Shown here: one piece after another, positions 9,220 through 18,287 of the stretch
Numbering within the stretch: position 1 is the stretch's first letter
Layout: each line of letters begins with the position of its first letter
NCBI RefSeq assembly: GCF_002246015.1
Contig: NZ_NOLJ01000004.1
Coordinates: forward strand, 331,010 to 395,009
Direction of reading: 5' to 3'
Source of the DNA: Nostoc sp. 'Peltigera membranacea cyanobiont' 210A
GTDB lineage: Bacteria > Cyanobacteriota > Cyanobacteriia > Cyanobacteriales > Nostocaceae
Length of the DNA stretch: 64,000 bases
Notes under the pieces: model-generated
Database searches by the model: none
Seen by the model: the letters and a program-made list of their open reading frames with translations, nothing else
Told to the model about the DNA's origin: nothing
Program-made: the position numbers and the translations under genes

Positions 9220-9939
9220 CTATTCCCTATTCCCTGTATTTATTTTCCAAGGATTTTTACGAGATATCAGGTATATCCCTAGCAAGGATAGACCCAACAC
9301 TGACGCAGGTTCAGGTATAGTTTTGATTTTGGCATAAATAGCTGTTGTAGTTGTAGCTTCTTCAAGAGCCTTAATACTTATCTGGCGGCCGTCTAGATTA
9401 AAACCGATTAACTCAAGGGTATATTTATTACTTCCAAAGGTGAAACTGCGATTACTCAAATTTGTGTCTAAAAATACTAAGTCTGCACTCTTTTCAGGAT
9501 CTTTTGGGTCGTTAAGTGTATTTACTAAACGCAAATTGAAGTCAAAAACTTGGCTGGTTCCCATAGATGGGTTGAAAGATACATTAAGATTTAAAGGTAC
9601 AAATCCAACGCCTGAATCAGTGCGTATCTTTCCATTAAAGTAAGTTAAATCAGCTATTTGGAATACAGAGTTAATGTCCGCAGAAAATGAAGTTCCATTA
9701 GAGGTTAGTTTATTTGGAAGTCCTGGCGGCAAATTAGCTTTACCCCAAGTAAATGTGTTACTTCCCACACCTGTATATATGGGATTAGTATCGCTGATTC
9801 CTGGCGTAGGATTTCCCCATGTCGCACTAGAGATGCCAGAAAAAGTTAGAGCTTGTGCTTGACCAGAGAAACTAAATCCTGTAGTCAAACTCACAAAAAA
9901 ACTAGATATAGCAGTAGCCAAAACAAAACTTAGTTTCAT
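9220..9939 (-). CDS. PEP-CTERM anchored secreted protein (choice-of-anchor-K-like)
   Basis: 239 residues. A signal peptide of about 30 residues (LATAISSFFVSLTTGFSF, then AQA) is followed by a beta-rich body beginning LTFSGISSATWGNP, which resembles choice-of-anchor type K domains. The C-terminus has the sorting signal IPEPASVLGLSLLGIYLIS followed by a basic tail (RKNPWK), typical of PEP-CTERM proteins processed by an exosortase. The cargo function is unknown. The gene is alone between the site-2 protease and a repeat-rich spacer. Confidence 0.8.
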   Translation of the reverse strand: MKLSFVLATAISSFFVSLTTGFSFSGQAQALTFSGISSATWGNPTPGISDTNPIYTGVGSNTFTWGKANLPPGLPNKLTSNGTSFSADINSVFQIADLTYFNGKIRTDSGVGFVPLNLNVSFNPSMGTSQVFDFNLRLVNTLNDPKDPEKSADLVFLDTNLSNRSFTFGSNKYTLELIGFNLDGRQISIKALEEATTTTAIYAKIKTIPEPASVLGLSLLGIYLISRKNPWKINTGNRE

Positions 9940-10152
9940 AATTCTAGGTTTTAACGTTCATTCTGGAGCTTCTTTCAAGTAGGTATTCAGTCTACCTTAG
10001 TAAATTTACGGAAAATACGCCAATGTCTTCTTGTATTTTTTGTAAAATCTTTATGTTTCTTTCAAAATAATTTAATGAATAATTTATATTTATTAAGTTA
10101 CAATTATGGATTGTGAAAATATATTTCACTACTTTGTAATTAGTAAAACAGT

Positions 10153-10260
10153 AAACCTCTTGCAAGATTTCCCTAACACGCTACCTCTCGGCAAGAGTGG
10201 AGACTTTGACGTAAGTCAAAGGCGGAGTAGGGTTATTTTTTTGATTTATGCAAGAAGTCT
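10153..10260. repeat. MITE-like element, ends AAACCTCTTGCA / TGCAAGAAGTCT
   Basis: Sibling of the element at 25449-25571: same terminal inverted repeats (CTCTTGCA), same CCCTAACAC start, same GATTTATGCAAGA end, different centre. This copy has one imperfect end. Confidence 0.6.
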
Positions 10261-10367
10261 AGTAATTACGTAGGTGTAGCCCGTCGTAAACATCGCTACC
10301 TTACTTGACTTACCTATAAATTGTCAAGCTGATATGAAGTTACAGTTTTTTGACATTCTCCACATTA

Positions 10368-10501
10368 GGGACTTCCAGAGAATAAATTACCCAATTTATT
10401 TAGATGATATTTTTCTTTTCCCCCTGCCTCCTGCCTCCTGCCCCCTGCCCCCTGCTCCCCTGCCTACACAGCGATTGATTATTTTTTTAATTGGAAGTCC
10501 C
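10368..10501. repeat. MITE-like element bounded by GGGACTTCCA
   Basis: GGGACTTCCA at 10368-10377 is exactly inverted at 10492-10501. The interior holds AT-rich sequence and a CCTGCCTCCTGCC tandem tract. It ends 19 bases from the stop of the TPR gene. Confidence 0.55.
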
Positions 10502-10520
10502 TTATGGGGAGGAATGGGAT

Positions 10521-12734
10521 TCACAATTTTGACAAAATCTCTGGCAATAACTGGCTAGGAACTTTAGATAAAGCCAGGTTTTGTCCCTGTATCCCTAACT
10601 CATTATGAAAAGCACGAATAGTTTTCACCACATAAGCGAAGGTTGTTTGATAAGCCTCTGGTTGTTTACTTAATCCCTTTAAGGCTTGCAAATGGTTATC
10701 TAATGCTACTTCTAAGTGTTGAGAGCATGTCGCTTTGTCACCATTAAAAGACTTGTCTATTACTAGCTGATAATGTGCTAGTCCCAGGTTATTGTGAGAG
10801 GCAAGCAAATCAAAACTTAAAGAAGTACCGCTAAGTGAGTTAGCCAAAGCTATACCTTCTTCGTAAGCGCTGATACATAGTTGCAGATACTTTTGCCGTG
10901 CCTCTTTAGTAGTCTCAGATAGGTTTGCTAGATGCCAGTAAGCAGTACCCAGATTATTTTGTGTAGCGGCGCAGGCACTGGGAACATTAGCTGGAGTGCG
11001 ATACTTGAGAGCTTCGCTATAAACATCTATGGCTAACTGGAGATTTTTGGCAGGTTGTTCGTATTGTGCCAGATTCCAACACGCAGTACCGATATTGTTT
11101 TGAATCATCCCATACTTCAGCGGTTCCTCTTCAGGGTTGTAGTGTGCAAGTGCTTCATTGTAAGCTGCGATCGCTTTCTTTAAATGTACAATCGGTTGAT
11201 TATATTGCCCTAAATGCCAGTAGGCAGTACCCAAATTATTTTGGCAAGCCGCATACTTTAATGAATCCATATCCGCTGTACGGTAGCTGAGTGCTGCACT
11301 GTAAGCGAAAATTGCTTGCTGCCAATTTTCCGATGGGTGAGAGAAACGAGCTAAATCACCATAGGCTGTCCCCAAATTATTTTGTACACGAGCGTAAGTT
11401 TCCGAATGTGTCTGGGGCGAAATTATTTTTAACGCCAACTGATAAAATTCTATTGCCTGCTCTATATAAGTTTGTCCCTCTTCAGAATTGGGTGGTGTGC
11501 GGTATAGCATCCAGTAAAGTGTACCCAAATCATTCAAGATATCTGGGAGTTGCGGTGAGCTTTCGTCATAGCTAATTGCCTCCTGATAGGCAATAATTGC
11601 CACCATCAGGTTTTCTAGAGTTGCCTCTCCTTGCTCAATGCGAAGACGGTATAAAGTACCCAAGCGATGATAAGCCTCTGCCAGTATCTCTTCTGAAACA
11701 AGATTTTCGTGTAATTCTTCAATCTCCAATAAAATCTGCTGTGGTTGTAAGGAATCCTCTGTATTTTGAGCAATACTTGTATTTATTGTTGCTATTACTA
11801 GCTCCGTTAACTCACTGCTAATATAAGATAAAGATGACAGCGATTGATTATTACTCCCACTACCAGACCGATTTGTAGATTCCTGTTGTTGTGGCGTAGC
11901 CTTCAATAAATCCGCTGTTGATGGTGAAACTTCCTCAGTTTTGTGTACGCGCTTCCCTTGTATCTCTACTGGGAAATCAGAATTATTCTCAAACTTGAAC
12001 TCAGTGGTTGCGGTTCTGAGGTCTGCTTGGTTAGCTGATTCATCTAGAATCGACTGCTCAATATTCCCTAAATCCAAGCTTCTGGAAGTAGAAAAACGTT
12101 CTGGATAGGCCAAATTCTGAGTTGCTGGTGTGGGTTCTCCAGCAAACACAAATACGCCAGTACGACAACGCCAAAACTGTGGCGCTGATTGCTTGATAGC
12201 CGATAACCAAGGACGCGGTATCCACAACAGTAAGTTAGATTCTAGGAATCGGCTGGATTCTTGTGTAGAGAAATATTGTTCGCTTAAGCGGAGATAGTGC
12301 AAAAATAACCGCTGTGTCGCCACTGGTTGCTTAGTGAGATGCTCCACCCCGACAATCTGAAATGCTGGTACTGGAAAAGGTCTTCCAGGAGTATCTTTTG
12401 ATGCCCCAACACTTGGCGGTGGGTAATTAGTCAACCATTGATTAATCTGGATTATGGGATTCGGATCGTTTAAATTCAAACGCAACGTGACTAATCGCGG
12501 ATAAGCTGGAGTGCTATTTTCCTGAGCGTTTGATGATTGATATAGCACCTGTCCAACAGGATAAGCTAATGTAGAATGCAAACGGGCTGCTACCTGATTG
12601 CGTAAGTATAAATCGTCACATACTGCTAAAAGAATTTGTCGTCGTAAGCCAAGACTTAAGGCAAGTTTCAGGCGGTGGTATACTTGCCGATTCCAAGTAG
12701 AATTATTGTTGTGTGCAGTATCATTCACGCTCAT
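10521..12734 (-). CDS. Large TPR-repeat protein with AAA-like N-terminal region
   Basis: 737 residues. Residues 1-200 (LALSLGLRRQILLAVCDDLY, then FQIVGVEHLTKQPVATQRLF and NLLLWIPRPWLSAI) look like a degenerate ATPase fold, but no Walker A loop is visible. A Ser/Asn-rich linker (about 250-310) leads to a C-terminal array of tetratricopeptide-type repeats of about 50 residues, each carrying NNLGTAYWHL or close variants (about 400-650). It is probably a cytoplasmic protein-interaction scaffold. Partners are not evident; it is monocistronic. Confidence 0.7.
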   Translation of the reverse strand: MSVNDTAHNNNSTWNRQVYHRLKLALSLGLRRQILLAVCDDLYLRNQVAARLHSTLAYPVGQVLYQSSNAQENSTPAYPRLVTLRLNLNDPNPIIQINQWLTNYPPPSVGASKDTPGRPFPVPAFQIVGVEHLTKQPVATQRLFLHYLRLSEQYFSTQESSRFLESNLLLWIPRPWLSAIKQSAPQFWRCRTGVFVFAGEPTPATQNLAYPERFSTSRSLDLGNIEQSILDESANQADLRTATTEFKFENNSDFPVEIQGKRVHKTEEVSPSTADLLKATPQQQESTNRSGSGSNNQSLSSLSYISSELTELVIATINTSIAQNTEDSLQPQQILLEIEELHENLVSEEILAEAYHRLGTLYRLRIEQGEATLENLMVAIIAYQEAISYDESSPQLPDILNDLGTLYWMLYRTPPNSEEGQTYIEQAIEFYQLALKIISPQTHSETYARVQNNLGTAYGDLARFSHPSENWQQAIFAYSAALSYRTADMDSLKYAACQNNLGTAYWHLGQYNQPIVHLKKAIAAYNEALAHYNPEEEPLKYGMIQNNIGTACWNLAQYEQPAKNLQLAIDVYSEALKYRTPANVPSACAATQNNLGTAYWHLANLSETTKEARQKYLQLCISAYEEGIALANSLSGTSLSFDLLASHNNLGLAHYQLVIDKSFNGDKATCSQHLEVALDNHLQALKGLSKQPEAYQTTFAYVVKTIRAFHNELGIQGQNLALSKVPSQLLPEILSKL

Positions 12735-12918
12735 AGCGGCTAAAGAGCCAAAACACAGGACATATCACCTTTCTGGGTGCATTCAAGTGGGCTAAAGTCA
12801 TAATAAAAATGATTTTTAATAATGTAGATGTTGTGCTGCTCAGGATATATTGAGCCTTCAATTATAGTAGGAACAATAAAGTATAATTATATACTTTCAT
12901 TCCTAGTTCAATTTTAAC

Positions 12919-12958
12919 AAAAAATAAAAAAGCAGGCCCCTCTTAAAATCGGAACCTG
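12919..12958 (-). terminator. Rho-independent terminator of psb34
   Basis: On the minus strand CAGGTTCC pairs with GGGGCCTG (two G-U pairs) around a 10-base loop and is followed by CTTTTTTATTTTT. It lies 44 bases after the psb34 stop codon. Confidence 0.75.
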
Positions 12959-13001
12959 AAAAACTATAAAGAAAATGAAGTTTTCTTAAAATGTTTTACG
13001 A

Positions 13002-13181
13002 TCAACTGCTCTTAGAAACAAAGAAGGCGACTACAATCAAGCCGACAACCAAAGCTGTAGCGACAATTCCTAGTAGGAGATAAGTTCGCTTTTGCCCTTC
13101 TGTGGGAGGTTCTGCTTGATAAATCTTTGGTTCCCGGGCAAAATTATTCAGAAGACCGCCTTCTTCATTGGTATAGGGCAT
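13002..13181 (-). CDS. psb34: Psb34, photosystem II assembly protein
   Basis: A 59-residue thylakoid protein. It begins MPYTNEEGGLLNNFAREPK and YQAEPPTEGQKR, the conserved N-terminal signature of the Psb34 family, and ends in one transmembrane helix (LLLGIVATALVVGLIVVAFF). Psb34 is known as a single-helix protein that binds the CP47 side of photosystem II assembly intermediates. The ATG has an AAAGGA site about 9 bases upstream, and a strong terminator follows. Its size makes it easy to miss. Confidence 0.85.
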   Translation of the reverse strand: MPYTNEEGGLLNNFAREPKIYQAEPPTEGQKRTYLLLGIVATALVVGLIVVAFFVSKSS

Positions 13182-13499
13182 GAATGAATTCCTTTATCTT
13201 TATCGTTAATTTAATGTTACATAAATGCTAAATCTGGTCTTAAACTGCTAGATAAATCGTTACATTGGGGATTGGGGATTGGGTATCAATACTGTTCGGT
13301 TAAGGCAAGAGACGCGATGAATCGCCGTCTCTACAAAAGGAATGATTATTGTAGAGACGGCGATTTATCGCGTCTTTGTGATGATTTATCGCATCTTTAA
13401 GCGATCTAGAATTTTCATCAAAAAACCTTAACCGAACCCTATTGGATTGGGCATTGGTTATTCCCCATGCCCCATGCCCCATGCCCTACTCCCCATTTC
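13182..13499. other. Spacer with composite MITE and CCCCATG tandem repeats
   Basis: Holds GGGGATTGGGGATTGGG tracts, the inverted-repeat element 13294-13437, and a tandem CCCCATG run (about 13466-13485). No gene. Confidence 0.55.
13294..13437. repeat. Composite MITE with 12-bp perfect inverted ends
   Basis: GTTCGGTTAAGG (13294-13305) is perfectly inverted at 13426-13437. Inside are two copies of the GAGACG...CGTCTC palindrome family (13308-13333 and 13350-13377), so one repeat family is nested in another. Confidence 0.65.
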
Positions 13500-15539
13500 C
13501 TAACTAGTAATCGTCCCAGTTAGAGGTGAACTAGGACTGGCGTAATCTTTAATAGGCATTCTGCCAGCAATGTATGCTAGACGACCGGCAACTGCTGCTA
13601 AATTCATCGCACGAGCCATTGCTGCTGGGTTTGGAGAAAGAGCGATCGCACTATTAATCAACAAAGCATCTGCTCCCAATTCCATTGCCTGGGCGGCTTC
13701 TGAGGGTGAACCAATACCAGCATCTACCACCACTGGCACACCCGCATTTTCGATGATTATTTGGATATTGGCAGTTGTTTTCAGTCCTTGTCCAGAACCA
13801 ATTGGTGATGCCAAAGGCATGACTGTAGCACAGCCTACTTCTTCTAAACGCTTGGCTAACATCGGGTCAGCATTGATATAGGGCAATACTGCAAAGCCTT
13901 CTTTAACTAGTTGTTCTGCTGCTTGCAATGTCCCAATCGGGTCTGGGAGTAAATACTTAAGGTCTGGTATTACTTCTAACTTTATAAAGTTATTATCTTC
14001 TTGCCCCAACAATTTCGCCATTTCTCGCCCCAAACGCGCCACTCGAATCGCCTCTTCGGCAGTTTGACAACCTGCGGTATTGGGTAACATCCAGATTTTC
14101 GTCCAATCCAAGGCTTCCGCTAAACCTTCATGTCCCGGAGCCTTGGTTTGTACCCGTCGTACTGCTACGGTGACAATCTGGCAATCGCTGGCGGCGACGC
14201 TTTGCTGCATTTCCTCAATGCTGCGATACTTACCAGTTCCCGTCATCAATCGGGATTGGAAGGTTTTGCCAGCGATAATCAGTGGGGAATCGGTAGAGAC
14301 GCGATTAATCGCGTCTGTGGGGAGTGGGGATATAGCAGAGTGATGTCCGTTAGAGAAATTGGCAGAGTGAGTCAGCATTGGGGTGGAGGTAGATGACTGG
14401 GACTGGAAGCGCGAATAGTGAAAATCAGCAAGTAGGGGGTCAGATTTTTGTTCTAAGATTAAATCGGCAATCAAAGCGGCTGTTACGGGCGCAAGTAGAA
14501 TTCCGTTGCGGTAATGACCCGTAGCAAAGGTTAAATTTTGACAGTGGCTAGTGCCAAGAATGGGTAATTCATCAGGGGTGGTTGGGCGAAATCCCCACCA
14601 AAATTCCTGGATGGGATAATGCTTTAATTGCGGATACAGCCGGATAGCAGCTTGTAGTAATTTTTGAATACCTTCTGGGGTGTTGTTGGGGATAAAGCCA
14701 ACATCTTCACTTGTTGCGCCAATAACTAGGCGATCGCGTCTTGGTACGATGTAAATATCCTGCCCAAACAAAACCCGCTTTAAGGGCAATTCCGGCGAAA
14801 CTTCTGGTATCCGCACACTCAGCATTTGTCCTTTTCTGGGTAGCACAGGTAGCGGTAACAATTCATTTGACCAAGCACCTGAAGCTAAAACATAGTGCGC
14901 GGCGCGAATTATTCCAGCATTGGTTTGCACGCCAACTACTTGTCCCTGCTGCTGTAAAAATCCTTCTACTGTAATGCCGTCTCTGAGTTCAACACCAACA
15001 GACTCAGCTGCCGTCCGCAATACGTGAGCTAGAGCCTTATTATCAACTTGTGCATCTTCAGGATACCACCAGCCACCAACTACCTCGGCTCCCAATCCTG
15101 GCTGATATTGATGAATTGCCTCTTTGTTTAACCAGTAAGCCGGAGAAGAGGCAGGGGGGCAGGGGGAAGGGTGCAGAGGAGAAGAATTTTCCCCCTGCTC
15201 CCTGCTCCCTGCTCCCTGCTCCCCTGCTCTCTCCCCCCCTGCCTCTTCAAAGACGGGTGCAAGGATACCACAGGCACGGTAGCCAGTATTTAAACCGGTC
15301 AGTTCTTCTAATTTGCGCGTCCAATCGGGATATAAAGCACGCGATCGCCAACACAAGGAACGCATTGCCTCATTAGCAATGTTTTCCGCATCTGGTGCCA
15401 ACATCCCGGCGGCGGCGTGGGTAGCGGCAGCCTGGAAGTCACGACAAAGCACGGTGACGTTTGTCCCGCGCAATTTTAGTTCAATGGCGATCGCTAAACC
15501 AATAACGCCGCCACCAATAATCACAGTCTCACTAATCAT
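13500..15539 (-). CDS. thiO-thiG: Bifunctional glycine oxidase ThiO / thiazole synthase ThiG
   Basis: 679 residues, a fusion usual in cyanobacteria. The N-terminal half (1-390) is an FAD amino-acid oxidase ([19 protein letters not shown] nucleotide motif; [11 protein letters not shown] near its end) that makes dehydroglycine. The C-terminal half (about 420-679) is Thi[13 protein letters not shown], the Schiff-base lysine in [10 protein letters not shown], and [20 protein letters not shown]. Together they build the thiamin thiazole. Two in-frame repeat insertions are visible: about residues 96-131 ([13 protein letters not shown], then C-rich codons) inside ThiO, and [11 protein letters not shown] at about 406-416 in the linker, made by a GAGACG palindrome. 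No TPP riboswitch is seen upstream. Confidence 0.9.
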   Translation of the reverse strand: MISETVIIGGGVIGLAIAIELKLRGTNVTVLCRDFQAAATHAAAGMLAPDAENIANEAMRSLCWRSRALYPDWTRKLEELTGLNTGYRACGILAPVFEEAGGERAGEQGAGSREQGENSSPLHPSPCPPASSPAYWLNKEAIHQYQPGLGAEVVGGWWYPEDAQVDNKALAHVLRTAAESVGVELRDGITVEGFLQQQGQVVGVQTNAGIIRAAHYVLASGAWSNELLPLPVLPRKGQMLSVRIPEVSPELPLKRVLFGQDIYIVPRRDRLVIGATSEDVGFIPNNTPEGIQKLLQAAIRLYPQLKHYPIQEFWWGFRPTTPDELPILGTSHCQNLTFATGHYRNGILLAPVTAALIADLILEQKSDPLLADFHYSRFQSQSSTSTPMLTHSANFSNGHHSAISPLPTDAINRVSTDSPLIIAGKTFQSRLMTGTGKYRSIEEMQQSVAASDCQIVTVAVRRVQTKAPGHEGLAEALDWTKIWMLPNTAGCQTAEEAIRVARLGREMAKLLGQEDNNFIKLEVIPDLKYLLPDPIGTLQAAEQLVKEGFAVLPYINADPMLAKRLEEVGCATVMPLASPIGSGQGLKTTANIQIIIENAGVPVVVDAGIGSPSEAAQAMELGADALLINSAIALSPNPAAMARAMNLAAVAGRLAYIAGRMPIKDYASPSSPLTGTITS

Positions 15540-15650
15540 TAGTCATTAGTCATTAGTCATCTGTCATTAGCCATTTATCATTAGTACATAACTAATAACT
15601 CATAACTCATAACTCATAACTTATAACTTATAACTTGTAACTAAAGACGG
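15540..15650. repeat. Heptameric short tandem repeats
   Basis: Tandem TCATTAG units give way to TAACTCA and then TAACTTA units. This is the classic short tandem repeat of heterocystous cyanobacteria, filling the space upstream of thiO-thiG. Confidence 0.8.
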
Positions 15651-15671
15651 GTCTGAAGACGGATCTGATCG

Positions 15672-16061
15672 TTACCACAAGGCGCGAATTGGTTCGTTGC
15701 TTTGATTTGTATCGCTAGATGGTGTGCTTGTTTCTGAAGAATCTGTATTGCCGTCTGTTGTACTGTCAGTTGAGTCATCGCCAGAATTCTGGGCAACGTT
15801 ACTCCTGTTGTCAGGTCTTGGGGCTACAATACCGCGTCTATTTTCGTTGGTTTCAGTTGTTTCGTTTCCTTCTGTTGCAGTTTCTTCATTCTTGCTGCCA
15901 GCACTGCTATTAACATTGATATTAGCTGGCAGGACTTCTGATTTCTTGTCACTGGGAGCGTTAGCAGTTTGTACGCCCATCGGAAAGTTGATGCCTAGTA
16001 ATGTACCAAGCAGAATGGCTAAACCGCCAGCCATTAAAATTAAGGGTGTCCATCTACCCAT
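15672..16061 (-). CDS. Hypothetical single-helix protein with Ser/Thr/Asn-rich tail
   Basis: 129 residues, unrecognised. One N-terminal membrane helix (PLILMAGGLAILLGTLLGIN) is followed by about 95 polar residues rich in Ser, Thr, Asn, Glu and Asp, with SSAGSKNEETATEGNETTET and DSTDSTTDGNTDSSET. It is probably anchored in a membrane with a disordered tail. It lies 17 bases downstream of the ferredoxin-like gene on the same strand, so the two are likely co-transcribed. No function is suggested by sequence. Confidence 0.6.
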   Translation of the reverse strand: MGRWTPLILMAGGLAILLGTLLGINFPMGVQTANAPSDKKSEVLPANINVNSSAGSKNEETATEGNETTETNENRRGIVAPRPDNRSNVAQNSGDDSTDSTTDGNTDSSETSTPSSDTNQSNEPIRALW

Positions 16062-16078
16062 GTTGTCTTAACTCCTTT

Positions 16079-16417
16079 TTAACCTTTTGGTGTCCACACT
16101 ATTCGAGAACCTTGTCCCCAAAATCCATCAAACTTTGTCACTTTCACATCGCCTAAAACCTGAGTTTGACAGGCTAAACGCAAGTCTGTTGTAGGAGAAT
16201 GGGGAGGAAGCGAACGCCGCGCTCGATCGCGCCAGTTCGCTGCCGATACTTTGCCCTCTACCTTAACCGTACAGGTACCGCAACTGCCAATGCCCCGACA
16301 GTTTATGACCTTAGCACCGTCATTGTAGAGGTTAATACCATTTTGCAGCAAAATCTTGCGGAGATTACTACCATGCTCGCAATCAATTGTTTTACCTTCA
16401 GCTATTACTTTAGGCAT
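16079..16417 (-). CDS. 2Fe-2S ferredoxin-like protein
   Basis: 112 residues from the chosen ATG (MPKVIAEGKTIDCEHG). Plant-type [2Fe-2S] ligands are visible: CRGIGSCGTC, then a distal cysteine in LRLACQTQV. An Arg-rich loop (NWRDRARRSLPP) lies between them. An in-frame ATG 14 codons upstream exists, but those residues look non-conserved and would overlap the divergent gene's leader. It probably acts as an electron carrier; partner unknown. It is followed closely by the single-helix protein gene. Confidence 0.8.
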   Translation of the reverse strand: MPKVIAEGKTIDCEHGSNLRKILLQNGINLYNDGAKVINCRGIGSCGTCTVKVEGKVSAANWRDRARRSLPPHSPTTDLRLACQTQVLGDVKVTKFDGFWGQGSRIVWTPKG

Positions 16418-16492
16418 TTTTAAATTGCCAAACTGGCTTTTTGTTGTATATTGACACATTGCCTCGAAAGTTGTCTCCTCGGTCCCAGTTTT

Positions 16493-18148
16493 ATGACCAC
16501 AAATTCTTCACCTCAACTTTGGCTCTATGACACTACATTACGGGATGGCACTCAGCGCGAGGGGCTATCTGTATCGATAGAAGATAAGTTACGCATTGCC
16601 CGTAGACTCGATCAACTGGGAATTCCCTTCATTGAAGGTGGTTGGCCTGGTGCCAATCCCAAGGATGTACAATTTTTCTGGCAACTCCAAGAAGATCCGC
16701 TCAAACAAGCTGAAATTGTCGCTTTTTGTTCGACTCGACGCCCCAACTCTACTGCCGCCACCGAACCGATGCTACAGGATATTTTGGCGGCGGGAACTCG
16801 CTGGGTAACGATTTTTGGCAAGTCTTGGGATTTACACGTGACAACAGGACTCAAGACGACATTAGAAGAAAATTTGGCGATGATTCGCGACACAATTGAG
16901 TACCTCCGTTCTCAAGGTCGTCGCATTATCTACGATGCCGAACATTGGTTTGATGGCTATAAGCACAATCGAGATTATGCTTTACAGACATTAGAGGCTG
17001 CGATCGCATCTGGTGCGGAATGGCTAGTCCTCTGTGATACCAATGGTGGCACTTTACCCCACGAAATTAGCCAAATTGTTCAAGATGTGGTGCAGGTGAC
17101 TGGGGACTGGGGACTAGGGGCTAGGAAAGAATCTTCCCAATCCCCAATCCCTCAAATTGGAATTCATACTCATAACGATTCGGAAATGGCGGTTGCTAAC
17201 GCAATAGCCGCCGTGATGGCAGGGGCAAAGATGGTACAGGGCACAATTAATGGTTACGGTGAACGTTGCGGTAATGCTAACCTCTGTTCGTTAATTCCCA
17301 ATTTACAACTGAAGGCGGGTTACAGTTGTATCACAGAAGACCAGCTCACACAACTTACAGAAGCTAGTCGTTTTGTGAGTGAGGTCGTCAACCTTGCGCC
17401 AGATGAACACGCTCCCTTTGTGGGACGTTCGGCTTTTGCCCATAAGGGCGGTATTCATGTATCAGCAGTGGAACGTAATCCCCTGACTTACGAACACATT
17501 CAGCCGGAACAAGTCGGGAATCGTCGGCGCATTGTGATTTCGGAACAGTCTGGACTGAGCAATGTTTTAGCCAAAGCCCGCAGTTTTGGCATTGAATTGG
17601 ATCAACAAAAAGCAGAGGCTAGGGAAATTCTCCAGCGCCTCAAAGATTTGGAGAGTGAAGGATTTCAATTTGAAGCAGCAGAGGCCAGTTTTGTGCTGTT
17701 GATGCACGAAGCTTTAGGAGACCGCCAGAAGTTTTTTGAAGTCAAAGGTTTTCAAGTCCACTGCGACTTGATTGAGGGGAAAGAAGCTAGCAATGCCCTA
17801 GCTACAGTCAAAGTCGCTGTTGACGGGAAAAATATTTTGGAGGCGGCGGAAGGTAACGGGCCAGTTGCAGCTTTGGATGCAGCTTTACGCAAGGCTTTGG
17901 TGAACTTTTATCCCCAAATTGCAACTTTTGATTTGACAGATTACAAAGTGCGAATTCTCAACGGACATACGGGCACTGCGGCGAAAACCCGTGTGTTGGT
18001 TGAATCAGGCAATGGTCGTCAACGCTGGACGACGGTAGGGGTTTCCACCAATATTTTGGCGGCTTCCTATCAAGCGGTGGTAGAGGGCTTGGAATACGGT
18101 TTGTTGTTACATTCCCAAGCAGAAGCAGCTGTGAAAGCTTCTAGTTGA
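16493..18148 (+). CDS. cimA: Citramalate synthase
   Basis: 551 residues from ATG 16493 (MTTNSSPQLWLYDTTLRDGT). It condenses pyruvate and acetyl-CoA to (R)-citramalate, giving a threonine-independent route to isoleucine. Seen are the DTTLRDGTQREG metal/substrate motif, FIEGGWPGANPKD (the GGWPG form typical of CimA rather than LeuA), metal ligands in GIHTHNDSEMAVAN, and the C-terminal regulatory LeuA-dimer domain (from about 430). Residues about 203-220 (GDWGLGARKESSQSPIP) are encoded by GGGGACT and CCCCAAT repeats inserted in frame just before the HTH metal site. An upstream in-frame ATG at 16451 was rejected because homology begins at the later one. Confidence 0.9.
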   Translation: MTTNSSPQLWLYDTTLRDGTQREGLSVSIEDKLRIARRLDQLGIPFIEGGWPGANPKDVQFFWQLQEDPLKQAEIVAFCSTRRPNSTAATEPMLQDILAAGTRWVTIFGKSWDLHVTTGLKTTLEENLAMIRDTIEYLRSQGRRIIYDAEHWFDGYKHNRDYALQTLEAAIASGAEWLVLCDTNGGTLPHEISQIVQDVVQVTGDWGLGARKESSQSPIPQIGIHTHNDSEMAVANAIAAVMAGAKMVQGTINGYGERCGNANLCSLIPNLQLKAGYSCITEDQLTQLTEASRFVSEVVNLAPDEHAPFVGRSAFAHKGGIHVSAVERNPLTYEHIQPEQVGNRRRIVISEQSGLSNVLAKARSFGIELDQQKAEAREILQRLKDLESEGFQFEAAEASFVLLMHEALGDRQKFFEVKGFQVHCDLIEGKEASNALATVKVAVDGKNILEAAEGNGPVAALDAALRKALVNFYPQIATFDLTDYKVRILNGHTGTAAKTRVLVESGNGRQRWTTVGVSTNILAASYQAVVEGLEYGLLLHSQAEAAVKASS

Positions 18149-18198
18149 CAAAAGGGATATGTAGTGTAATGAAAGTTTGCATTTTTGGATGAAAAGGG

Positions 18199-18226
18199 GA
18201 AGCGATCGCCAAAGTGCGATCGCTTC
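18199..18226. terminator. Hairpin of two HIP1 octamers between convergent genes
   Basis: GAAGCGATCGC is inverted exactly (GCGATCGCTTC) around a 6-base loop. It lies between cimA and the M48 gene, which converge. There is no clear T-run, so termination is inferred from position. Confidence 0.45.
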
Positions 18227-18287
18227 TTACCATCTATTCAAAATTTTTCTGCTTAATATAGCGAAAAAACGTTTGTAAATAGAAGCT

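Larger units (their letters stand above)
9940..10520. other. Repeat-rich spacer with two MITE-like elements
   Basis: AT-rich promoter region of the PEP-CTERM gene on the left, then two inverted-repeat-bounded elements (10153-10260 and 10368-10501) listed separately. A short open frame over 10334-10558 consists mostly of the second element and is not a gene. Confidence 0.6.

Noticed and set aside
10334..10558. Open frame of 74 codons
   Set aside because: Mostly made of the GGGACTTCCA element and CCTGCC tandem repeats, and overlaps the end of the TPR gene.
13300..13482. 60-codon minus-strand frame
   Set aside because: Entirely inside the composite MITE and CCCCATG repeats.
15540..15650. Tandem repeats considered as a CRISPR array
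   Set aside because: Units are heptamers without unique spacers and there are no cas genes.
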